Assembly: GCA_037446075.1 (NCBI GenBank) | Contig: JBBIJH010000077.1 | Span: 1-11,738, forward strand | Direction of reading: 5' to 3' | Length of the DNA: 11,738 nt | Origin: JBBIJH01 sp037446075 | GTDB lineage: Bacteria; Bacteroidota; Ignavibacteria; UBA10030; JAHEZR01 | Shown here: piece after piece, positions 1 to 6,151 of the stretch | How the letters are laid out: each line of letters starts with the position of its first letter | Position numbering within the stretch: position 1 is the first letter of the stretch | Notes under the pieces: model-generated | The model's database searches: none | Seen by the model: only the letters and a program-made list of their open reading frames with translations | Told to the model about the DNA's origin: nothing | Made by a program: the position numbers and the translations under genes

Positions 1-2
1 AC

Positions 3-380
3 GTGCTAGAAGTGATTGTGACCGTTCATGGCCCCAAGGCCATCGGACCGTACTCGGAGGCCTTTCTGGCCAATGGATTCGTATTCGTGTCGGGACAGAT
101 TTCCCTGGACGCGGTGACGCAACAACTCGTCCCCGGTGACGTGAAGGTACAAACTCGGAGGGTCTTGGAGAACATCGAGGCGGTGCTGAAAGCAGGTGGA
201 AGTGGGCTGAAAAAGGTTGTGAAGACGACGGTCTTCTTGAAAAGTATGGACGATTTCGCTGCAATGAATGAAGTGTATGGAGAATACTTCAGAGAGTCCA
301 CGCCGGCACGGAGTACGGTTGAAGTTGCTCGACTCCCTCGAGACGCGAAAGTCGAGATCGAGGTGATTGCCGTCGTTTAA
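3..380 (+). CDS. ridA: RidA family reactive intermediate/imine deaminase
   Basis: RidA (YjgF/YER057c/UK114) proteins are small cytosolic trimers that hydrolyse reactive 2-aminoacrylate and other enamines/imines released by PLP enzymes, protecting the cell from damage. The 125-residue product has the usual family length. It shows the N-terminal KAIGPYSEA motif, FVSGQI, the NIEAVLKAGGSGL helix, and the C-terminal PARSTVEVARLP and VEIEVIAV segments. Arg103 and Glu118 correspond to the catalytic Arg105 and Glu120 of E. coli RidA, so the protein looks active. The GTG start at 3 places AIGPY at residue 13, as in known members, but only two bases lie upstream, so neither an earlier start nor a ribosome binding site can be checked. 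The next gene is 229 bp away behind a repeat element, so an operon with it is unlikely. Family assignment is very secure; the physiological substrate is inferred. Confidence 0.95.
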   Translation: MLEVIVTVHGPKAIGPYSEAFLANGFVFVSGQISLDAVTQQLVPGDVKVQTRRVLENIEAVLKAGGSGLKKVVKTTVFLKSMDDFAAMNEVYGEYFRESTPARSTVEVARLPRDAKVEIEVIAVV

Positions 381-386
381 TCAGAT

Positions 387-597
387 CTCACTGAAAAAAG
401 AATTACACAGAGACGCACGGAAGAGTCACAGAGAAATCCAGAGAAAAATTCGAGAAGTTTCAGTTCCAAACTCCGTGTGACTCCATGTATTCCCTGTGGA
501 ACTCCCCCTGATCCGCCCGACCAGGTCGTTCGGGCCAGCCGCTGATAAGCAGGTCTGAAATGCTCGGTGGATCTCTGTGTAAGAGTTTTTCACCGAG
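387..597. repeat. Degenerate palindromic (MITE/REP-like) intergenic element
   Basis: The ridA-DUF5683 spacer is almost filled by an imperfect long inverted repeat. The left arm at 387-414 contains CTGAAAAAAGAATTACACAG. It matches the reverse complement of the right arm at 570-597 at about 22 of 28 positions by my count; the shared core is TTACACAGAGA with an adjacent TGAAAAA. Inside, the left half carries CACAGAG, CACGGAAGAG and CACAGAGAAA words. The right half carries CTCCGTGTGACTCC and CCCTGTGG, which are partly complementary to them. From memory, elements built of 'cacagaga/cacggag' words are frequent between genes in environmental FCB-group and Chloroflexi genomes. No ORF lies inside, so any mobility would need help from elsewhere. 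The right end lies 12 bp before the next start codon. Confidence 0.6.
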
Positions 598-609
598 AAC
601 TACTTAAAC

Positions 610-1236
610 GTGGATGGATCCGTGAAGCGGACATCGCGCAGGCTTACTCGCCACCATACTCTGTTCCTTGCCTTCCTTTCCTTCTCGTTCTTTAACTCAG
701 TCATTGCACAGAATCCCAGAGGCACGCAATCCTCACCTCGACTCCCCACTGTGGTTCCAGTTCCTCTTTCCCAGCTATTCGAATCGTATAACGTCGGATT
801 TTCCGCTGTGCCGGATACTGTGACTCCACCTAGAGAAAAGAAATCTACAGTCAAAGCAATGCTATTCTCTGCCGCACTGCCCGGCTTGGGGCAGATCTAC
901 ACCAAGTCGTATTGGAAGTTGCCGATTATCTGGGGACTGGGTGGCTATTACGTGCGGGAGTGGATACGGAACAACAACCGATACCGCGATTACCGAGACC
1001 AGTACTCCCGAAGCATCACGCCATCAAATCCCTCGGGTGACTTACAGACAAAGGCTTTCCGCGACTTCTATCGTAACCAGCGGGATTCGTTTGCGTGGTA
1101 CTTCGGGATACTGTACCTCGCAAATATCGTTGATGCGTATGTGAGTGCGAGTCTTTATGAGTTTGATGTCAGCGATGACTTGAGTTTTGGGATCGGGGAA
1201 TCTGGGCAGGTGCTCACCCTTCGCTGGAGATGGTAA
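610..1236 (+). CDS. DUF5683 domain-containing protein (exported/membrane)
   Basis: The 208-residue product has a basic N-terminus followed by a hydrophobic stretch (about residues 16-33) ending in VIAQ, consistent with a Sec signal peptide. A proline-rich linker (about 40-76) leads to the conserved DUF5683 core. This shows KAMLFSAALPGLGQIY (82-97), the helix YWKLPIIWGLGGYYV (101-115), a charged RYRDYRDQY segment, RDFYRNQRD, then YLANIVDAYVSASLYEFDVS (169-188). The family is widespread in Bacteroidota and relatives and has no established biochemical function. The two hydrophobic stretches in the core suggest an inner-membrane or envelope location. The GTG at 610 is used here; GTG 622 would also leave a good signal peptide (VKRTSRRLTRHH...), and no clear Shine-Dalgarno decides between them. 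It stands alone between a repeat element and a 563-bp gap. Confidence 0.85.
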   Translation: MDGSVKRTSRRLTRHHTLFLAFLSFSFFNSVIAQNPRGTQSSPRLPTVVPVPLSQLFESYNVGFSAVPDTVTPPREKKSTVKAMLFSAALPGLGQIYTKSYWKLPIIWGLGGYYVREWIRNNNRYRDYRDQYSRSITPSNPSGDLQTKAFRDFYRNQRDSFAWYFGILYLANIVDAYVSASLYEFDVSDDLSFGIGESGQVLTLRWRW

Positions 1237-1799
1237 GGGATCTTCAAGATTGTGAGATCTAGTGAAGGATGCCTATCCGGATGTCGCTTAGAGGCTCCCC
1301 TCCAACACCACCGATGTTCCACCTAATCTGGACGATTACTTCCGCAAAGCATCCCATCCATAGCCTATCACTCCCCGTGCTATGCTGCCGCTGAATTCCC
1401 CTTTGGGCCGCTGGTGATCAACCTTCATGGATTCTGGAGAAGTGAGGCTACCCCGGGCCTCTGCCGCAATCATTTGATGGCGCGGCGTATTACGGTCAGG
1501 CGCGGCGATCAGCCTTTTGGCCTCGATCGGGTTAGGCTTGGTTGTCCGCAAATTTTCGCTTGACTTTGTCCGTGGGATTACTAAATTTGCAGGCAGTATA
1601 ACAGGCCTGCGACCAAATGGGAAACTCACCGCTCACGCTGCCCTGACTTATCACTTCGCAAATGTGATCGTTTCTTCCTCCAGTTCACAATAAAGCAGTT
1701 CCGTAGCTATTCGCTTGGAATTAGCCCGGGCTTGATCTGGTCTCTTAAGGTTGAAGTCAAGGTCCTTGAAAATCAACCACTTCATGAAAGGACACAGCA
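1237..1799. other. 563-bp intergenic region without a convincing gene
   Basis: No frame here gives a protein I recognise. The longest minus-strand ORF (1336-1629) reads as a low-information basic peptide, and the plus strand has only a roughly 70-codon open stretch ending near 1690. The region holds a promoter-like site at 1560-1589 and, near the right end, AAAGGA at 1786-1791, eight bases before the ATG at 1800. An ATCAC/GTGAT inverted pair sits near 1650-1668. It may be the remains of a decayed gene or a long leader for the downstream secreted protein; neither can be shown from the sequence alone. Confidence 0.45.
1560..1589 (+). promoter_or_regulatory. Promoter-like site upstream of first T9SS gene
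   Basis: TTGACT (1560-1565) is followed after 16 bp by TAAATT (1582-1587), a fair sigma-70 type match. The same bases also fit the Bacteroidota primary sigma pattern: TTG, 19 bp, then TAAATTTG (1582-1589), which matches the known -7 consensus TAnnTTTG exactly. The distance to the start codon at 1800 would give a leader of about 200 nt, so a nearer promoter cannot be excluded. The nine bases TTGACTTTG recur in the promoter at 6024-6032. Confidence 0.45.
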
Positions 1800-3242
1800 A
1801 TGAAGGCACAAGTCTTTGTGCTCGAAGCTCTCTTCTTATTAGTGTTCGTTCCTATGACGCTTTTGGGTCAAGTGATCGATTCTTTCGATGATGGTGAGTT
1901 CACTTCCAACCCAACTTGGACCGGTACTGACTCAACTTGGATCATCGTGACCAGCAGCGATGTTGCTGTAGGTGCTAGCAATTCATTCACGCTGCGGCTT
2001 AACAAGCTGTCGAGCGTCGTCGGAACTCAGTACCTTAGTCTCCAGCGCACCGACACTTGGGGTGGTTCACAAGCTTGGTCCTTTTGGATGGGAAGAAGGG
2101 CCCAGCCAGCTACAGCTCAGAATCGAAGCATCGTATGGCTATGGGCCAATGAGGCTGATCTTAGTTCTGTCACGGTCGATGGATACCGGGTCCGGTTTGG
2201 GGATGATAGCGGTGACGATGAAATAGTCCTGCAAAGAGTTGATAACGGGGCGGCTAGCGATATACTGACCTCGTCTGGCGCTGTGACAAATGGTCTTACT
2301 GATATCGGCTTCATGGTGAGGGTTACTCGGACAACTGGTTCAGTTTGGACTCTGTACACCTCCACATTGCCGACATCGAATGGAACGGGTGCGATCGCGA
2401 CTGATGTACCAACTGCGGCAAATACCTCCATTAACCAAGGGAGTGTCAGCGACGCAACTTACAGTGATTTTTCAAATGGGTATTTCGGATTCATGGCAAT
2501 TCACACAAGTGGTCCAGATCCTCGGAAAGGTGCTGAGTTCGATCAGCTCTTTTTTGAAGCCAACAGCGATGCTGTCCTCCCCATCCAACTTTCCTCCTTC
2601 TCCGCCTCTGTCATCCGCGACAACCCCGCCAGACCGCAGGCGGGCTGGGATGTTGAGATCACTTGGCGCACGATTTCTGAGACCAATAACTATGGCTTCG
2701 AAATCCAACGGAGAAGAGTTCACAGCGGATTTCCGCCACTGGCGGGTGCGCCTTCGGCGCAAAATAACTCACATCTCATATCACATATCCCAAATCCATC
2801 CTGGACTACCATCTCCTTCGTCGAAGGACACGGGACAACGCTCACACCCCAGTTCTATTCGTACGTTGATCGAGCTGTTCCTTTCGGAAATTACTTCTAC
2901 CGCATCAAGCAAATCGACCTCGATGGAAAGTCTGAGATCTTCCCGGAGACGGAAGTGAGCGTGGGTGTCAGACCAGACAAACTCGTTCTGGCGCAGAATT
3001 ATCCCAACCCGTTTAATCCGACGACTACGATAGAGTTCGTAGTGCCCCAGAGTGGTTTCACGACCTTGAAAGTTTACAACGTACTTGGCCAGGAGGTGGC
3101 GAGACTTTTTGAGGGGAACGCCGAAGCCAGCACCATCCACACCGCTCGATTTGATGCGGCGAACTTCGGGAGTGGAGTGTATTTCTACAGACTAATGAGC
3201 GGAATCAGAATCGAGACAAGGCGCATGATGCTGATCAAATAG
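1800..3242 (+). CDS. Secreted protein with T9SS type A C-terminal sorting domain
   Basis: A 480-residue exported protein. Residues 1-23 form a signal peptide (hydrophobic LEALFLLVFVPMTLLGQ). Residues about 24-255 form a beta-rich domain beginning VIDSFDDGEF and containing repeated W and aromatic strands (SWAFW-like, YLSLQR, VRFGDD, FGFMAIH). It resembles laminin-G/concanavalin-A-like folds, but I cannot name the ligand. From LPIQLSSF (residue 260) runs an Fn3-like module (EITWRTISETNNYGFEI, YSYVDR, YFYRIKQIDLDGKSE). From about 395 the T9SS sorting domain carries NYPNPFNPTTTIEF (400 onward), LKVYNVLGQEVARL, GVYFYRL and a terminal MMLIK. T9SS cargo is exported by Sec, then crosses the outer membrane and is released or anchored after removal of this domain. 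ATG 1800 has AAAGGA eight bases upstream. The Fn3-like module carries a 23-codon excess over its paralogue (see the separate repeat entry). A strong terminator follows. Confidence 0.88.
   Translation: MKAQVFVLEALFLLVFVPMTLLGQVIDSFDDGEFTSNPTWTGTDSTWIIVTSSDVAVGASNSFTLRLNKLSSVVGTQYLSLQRTDTWGGSQAWSFWMGRRAQPATAQNRSIVWLWANEADLSSVTVDGYRVRFGDDSGDDEIVLQRVDNGAASDILTSSGAVTNGLTDIGFMVRVTRTTGSVWTLYTSTLPTSNGTGAIATDVPTAANTSINQGSVSDATYSDFSNGYFGFMAIHTSGPDPRKGAEFDQLFFEANSDAVLPIQLSSFSASVIRDNPARPQAGWDVEITWRTISETNNYGFEIQRRRVHSGFPPLAGAPSAQNNSHLISHIPNPSWTTISFVEGHGTTLTPQFYSYVDRAVPFGNYFYRIKQIDLDGKSEIFPETEVSVGVRPDKLVLAQNYPNPFNPTTTIEFVVPQSGFTTLKVYNVLGQEVARLFEGNAEASTIHTARFDAANFGSGVYFYRLMSGIRIETRRMMLIK
2718..2801 (+). repeat. 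In-frame palindromic insert within the Fn3-like module
   Basis: Alignment with the paralogous module at 5368-5700 shows that NYGFEIQRRR and WTTISFVEG should be about six residues apart. Here about 28 codons (residues 307-334) intervene, a net gain of roughly 69 nt without loss of frame. The extra DNA contains two adjacent perfect hairpins: CCGCCA-C-TGGCGG (2733-2745) and TGCGCC-TTC-GGCGCA (2747-2761). An A/T/C-rich tail follows, encoding a low-complexity stretch (NNSHLISHIPNPS). This looks like a REP-like repeat that landed in a tolerant surface loop. Confidence 0.5.
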
Positions 3243-3272
3243 CCTTTAGTTTGTCGCTTAATACAGGTTGAG

Positions 3273-3305
3273 CCCGTGATACTGTAATGTGTCACGGGTT
3301 TTTTT
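3273..3305 (+). terminator. Rho-independent terminator of the first T9SS gene
   Basis: CCCGTGATAC (3273-3282), loop TGTAAT, and GTGTCACGGG (3289-3298) form a ten-pair stem with a single T·G wobble. Seven Ts (3299-3305) follow immediately. It begins 30 bp after the stop codon at 3240-3242 and isolates this gene from the next T9SS gene. Confidence 0.88.
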
Positions 3306-3677
3306 GTTACCCACGATGTAACGGCGTTCGTGGGAATAAGAGACGTTTTCTCTTTTAGTTTCGTGGGAGGTTCTTGCAACCTATCAGCGAACATAGGGTT
3401 TCGTTTTTTCCCTTCTTCATTGCTCTTTCCGGTTTCCTTGTGTTAATTTCTCCGAAGCTTAAGTGAACTCAAAATGAGGCGATCATCCATGGCCAGTCGA
3501 CTGCAGACCATCTTTAGTCAGTGTCTCCTGCCTAAGCCGTTGAGCCGCATTGCTAGAATGGTTATGACGGAACTGCCCCTTCGCTGGGGGACAAAAAGAC
3601 CTTGGTGCTGCCCACCCGAAGTCAGAATTGCGACCTCGGTTAGCCTCCTCCAGATTCGTTCGACTAGCAAGATATAG
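3306..3677. other. Intergenic region before second T9SS gene
   Basis: No convincing gene. A perfect inverted repeat CCCACGA (3310-3316)/TCGTGGG (3328-3334) with an 11-base loop follows the terminator, and TCGTGGG recurs at 3361-3367. A weaker AAGAGA/TCTCTT hairpin lies at 3338-3354, with two further Ts and then TA after it. A 67-codon ORF (3474-3677) ends one base before the next ATG, but its product (rich in R, S, C and W) resembles no family and it has no clear ribosome binding site. I see no clear promoter; TTAATTTC near 3443-3450 is only a weak -10 candidate. Confidence 0.4.
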
Positions 3678-4951
3678 ATGAAGTTCAGACGTCTCTCAGC
3701 AGCAGCAATTCTCAGCTCAATAGTTCTTGTCTTGATAGTACTTAGGGCCCGTGCCTCCGCTCAGGAGACTATCCGGATCGAACCGAGCGCAAGTCTTAGC
3801 TGGAACAGGATCCTTGAGCTTGATCATCTAAAGGCCCCCGCAATCCGCAGAGAGCGAATGATCGCCCCGTACATGCCTGAACCTGTGGAAAGTGACCTAT
3901 CACCCGAGGCAAGGCAAGCGGCCCCGGAAACGATCATGAAACCGCCGTTCCCCAAATCCGGACAGCAAGGAGTCCATGAGGCCGAGATTACTGCGACAGT
4001 TTCGGGGTTCGACGCACTGGGTGACAACAATACTGCAATTCCACCCGACACACACGGTGCGGTCGGGCCAACCCATATTGTAACAATGTTGAACACGGAA
4101 GTGCGCATCCAATCAAAAGCAGGTGAGGTCCTTAGCACAGTGAGCTTGTCTTCGTTCTGGTCGGCGCTCGGAGGCATGCCCTTCGACCCCAAGATCATCT
4201 ATGATCACACACATGCGCGCTGGATAGCAACGTGCGATGCGAATGCTCGATCGGATTCTTCCAAAGTTTACTTTGCCATAAGCTCGACGAGCGACCCAAC
4301 TGACGTTTGGCACTTCTACGCTTTCGATGCTGACCCGGGAGATACACTCTGGGCGGACTATCCGGGGCTCGGTGCTAACACGACCTGGATCGCTATTACG
4401 AACAACATGTTTATGCTTCCTCCTTCCTCGTCGTTCCGCGGAGCCAAGATGTGGGCGATTGATAAGTCCACCGCTCTTGCAGGTGGAGTGCTCACGGTGA
4501 CCGTATTCCCGACAAAGTTCGATTATGTCATGGGTGTCGGCAGCTCCACGCTGCAGCCATGTCTGACGTTCGGTTCTGAGCCGAAGCTTTATATCGTTGA
4601 CCGACCACCCTTCAGTTCCGATGGGGTGAAGCTCCTCAGGCTATCAGAAATCTCAGGCACGGGTCCGGCCCCGACGTGGTCTGTCGCAGCTGGGTCAACT
4701 GTGTTGCCGGGCAGTGGCCTATTCCTCGTTGCCAACAATTTTGACTTTGGTCAGATCAAAGCATCGCAATTGGGGAGTACAGCGCTCATCGAGACAAACG
4801 ATTCACGGATCATCAACGCTGTTTATAGGAACGGAAAAATCTGGTGTACGCACAGCGCTGGCTTGCCGATCGGTGCAGTGGATCGGACGGCTGTCTTCTG
4901 GTACCAGCTTGACCCCACGATGATGGCAACAACAGGATCACCCATCATCCA
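3678..4951 (+). CDS. N-terminal part of a second secreted T9SS cargo protein (cut by assembly gap)
   Basis: Residues 1-28 form a clear signal peptide (MKFRRLSAAAILSSIVLVLI..., cleavage likely after ASA). After a proline- and glutamate-rich segment, a beta-strand-rich domain begins near residue 105 with SGFDALGDNNTAIPPD, then THGAVGPTHIVTMLNTEVRI, and continues with KIIYDHTHARWIATC, YFAISSTSDPTDVWHFYAFD and WADYPGLG. The repeated pattern of aromatic strands suggests a beta-propeller-like ectodomain. I recognise this arrangement from secreted FCB-group proteins of unknown function, but no catalytic residues can be named. Reading is reliable for 424 codons; the frame continuing through the Ns to 5258 is an artefact. 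The rest of the protein resumes right of the gap in another frame, expected because the gap length is not known. ATG 3678 has no clear ribosome binding site but begins the signal peptide precisely. Confidence 0.8.
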
Positions 4952-4961
4952 NNNNNNNNNN
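4952..4961. other. Assembly gap (ten Ns)
   Basis: Ten consecutive Ns inside a coding region. Such short uniform runs are usually placeholders for a scaffold join of unknown length. The reading frame on the two sides differs by one base, so the true gap is not ten bases, or the flanking contig end is wrong. Confidence 0.97.
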
Positions 4962-5016
4962 CGAGCGCCATGGCGATGGCCTGGCGGACGCGCACGTCCT
5001 GGATGGCGGGGCTGGT
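4962..5016 (-). other. Probable foreign/misassembled contig end resembling a peptide-binding protein gene
   Basis: The bases right of the gap are much richer in G+C than the surroundings: 39 of 52 in 4962-5013 by hand count. Read on the minus strand from 5025 to the gap they encode VMHTSPAIQDVRVRQAIAMA, then L. The DVRVRQAIAMAL part is the well-known signature of ABC-transporter substrate-binding proteins of family 5 (SBP_bac_5). Read on the plus strand in the T9SS frame they give a GDGLADAH-type peptide that does not resemble the rest of the ectodomain. The point where native sequence resumes lies between about 4999 and 5017. I infer a chimeric read end or scaffold error rather than a real gene. 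Confidence 0.5.
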
Positions 5017-5964
5017 GTGCATCACTTTTTCCCAAGCATTTCAGTCAATGCAGTGGACGATGTGTGCGTGGGCTTCTCGCGGTCCGATGCGACGAGGTAT
5101 CCCGAAGCTGCGTTTACAATGAGATTCAGTATCGACCCACCCGGGACAATGCAGCAGATCACTGTCTTGAAACGCGGGGAGAGCAGCTACACCAAGTATT
5201 TCGGGGGAACAAGAAATCGTTGGGGGGACTACAGCGCCACCGTCGTCGACCCAATTGACGACATGACCTTCTGGACGATCCAGGAGTACGCCGATTCGAG
5301 TGTCGGGCCTGGTTTGGACGATGGGCGTTGGGCCACGTGGTGGGCAAAGATTGTGCCCGCGTCGGCGCTTCCCATCCAGCTCGCGTCCTTCGCGGCGAAT
5401 GTTGTTCGTGAGAGTCCCACCAGACCGATGGAGGGCTGGGATGTGGAGATTGTGTGGCGGACTTTGTCCGAGACGAACAACTACGGTTTTGAGATCGAGC
5501 GACAGCGTGGGGAAAATAGGGAATGGCAAACGATCGGTTTTGTCAAGGGCAATGGAACGACTCGTGAAGCTCAGTCCTATTCTCTTGTTGACCGCTCGGT
5601 CCCTGTGGGGAAATATCACTACCGCATCAAGCAGATCAATCTGGATGGCAAGTCGGAAACATTTCCTTCGATGGAGGTCAATGTGGGACTCAGTACAGCG
5701 AGAATTGTCTTAGCCCAGAACTACCCGAATCCCTTTAATCCGGTGACGACGATTCCTTTTTCTGTCAACAGTGACGGACCCGCGAGTCTGAAAGTCTATG
5801 ATATTCGAGGGCGGCTTGTTGCAGACGTTTTCAACGACGTCGCACAATCGGAGCGAGTTTACGAAGTGAAGCTCGATGCAGCTCATCTCGCAAGCGGAAC
5901 GTATTATTATGAACTGAGGAGTGCGGGCCAACGGGCGGTGAAGAAGCTTGTCTTGATCAAGTAG
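4963..5964 (+). CDS. C-terminal part of the second T9SS cargo protein (5'-truncated by gap)
   Basis: This is the continuation of the gene starting at 3678. The frame is open from 4963, but reliable native sequence begins at about 5002-5017 with GGAGVHHFFPSISVN. The ectodomain ends with TRYPEAAFTMRF, YTKYFGGTRNRWGDYSATVV and DMTFWTIQEYA. From 5368 follows an Fn3-like module (LPIQLASF, VEIVWRTLSETNNYGFEIE, YSLVDR, YHYRIKQINLDGKSE). From about 5707 comes the T9SS type A sorting domain (LAQNYPNPFNPVTTI, LKVYDIRGRLVAD, GTYYYEL, ending KKLVLIK). The last two modules parallel those of the 1800-3242 protein, so the two cargo proteins share an export and anchoring tail with different N-terminal domains. 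A GTG at 5017 would be an artificial start. With both parts the protein is about 740-760 residues plus whatever the gap hides. No clear terminator follows. Confidence 0.85.
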   Translation, partial: ERHGDGLADAHVLDGGAGVHHFFPSISVNAVDDVCVGFSRSDATRYPEAAFTMRFSIDPPGTMQQITVLKRGESSYTKYFGGTRNRWGDYSATVVDPIDDMTFWTIQEYADSSVGPGLDDGRWATWWAKIVPASALPIQLASFAANVVRESPTRPMEGWDVEIVWRTLSETNNYGFEIERQRGENREWQTIGFVKGNGTTREAQSYSLVDRSVPVGKYHYRIKQINLDGKSETFPSMEVNVGLSTARIVLAQNYPNPFNPVTTIPFSVNSDGPASLKVYDIRGRLVADVFNDVAQSERVYEVKLDAAHLASGTYYYELRSAGQRAVKKLVLIK

Positions 5965-6023
5965 GCCTTTCTCTGAACTCATTTTTCAAGAATCGCCTTC
6001 CATCCCCTTCCGCGGAATAGCTG

Positions 6024-6052
6024 TTGACTTTGCAAAACCTCTTCCTTATTAT
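6024..6052 (+). promoter_or_regulatory. Sigma-70-like promoter of the spmAB operon
   Basis: TTGACT (6024-6029), a 17-bp spacer and TATTAT (6047-6052) match the sigma-70 consensus closely at ideal spacing. The -35 region reads TTGACTTTG, identical over nine bases to the site at 1560. Predicted transcription starts near 6059, about 93 nt before the start codon at 6152. Confidence 0.6.
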
Positions 6053-6151
6053 CTTGCATCCTGTATAGGAGAATCACCCCTTCGGGGCTGTCAAGTGGGA
6101 CTTCACCCGACGTTAGCACCTATCTCCGACACCGAAACCAACTAACCTTCT
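6053..6151 (+). promoter_or_regulatory. Possible structured 5' leader of spmA
   Basis: The predicted leader contains the hairpin CCCC-TTC-GGGG (6077-6087) and a perfect AAGT-GGG-ACTT inverted repeat (6093-6103). GGAGA near 6068 could pair with TCTCC near 6123-6127, enclosing both. I do not recognise a known riboswitch class. There is no T-run, and no ribosome binding site is visible before ATG 6152. This may be simple incidental structure. Confidence 0.2.

Noticed and set aside
1336..1629. 97-codon minus-strand ORF in the intergenic region
   Set aside because: Product resembles no family, and the stretch contains a plausible plus-strand promoter.
3474..3677. 67-codon plus-strand ORF abutting the second T9SS gene
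   Set aside because: No recognisable motifs, unusual composition, no ribosome binding site, and it lies in the leader region of the next gene.
5017..5019. GTG start of an independent 315-residue protein
   Set aside because: No signal peptide or ribosome binding site; the sequence is the interior of the gap-interrupted T9SS protein.
4962..5258. Continuation of the 3678 reading frame across the Ns to 5258
   Set aside because: After the gap this frame gives an arginine- and cysteine-rich peptide, while another frame carries clear T9SS protein sequence; it is an artefact of the arbitrary gap length.
6053..6151. Known riboswitch before spmA
   Set aside because: Hairpins are present, but I could not match them to the conserved core of any class I know, so it is kept only as a low-confidence leader.
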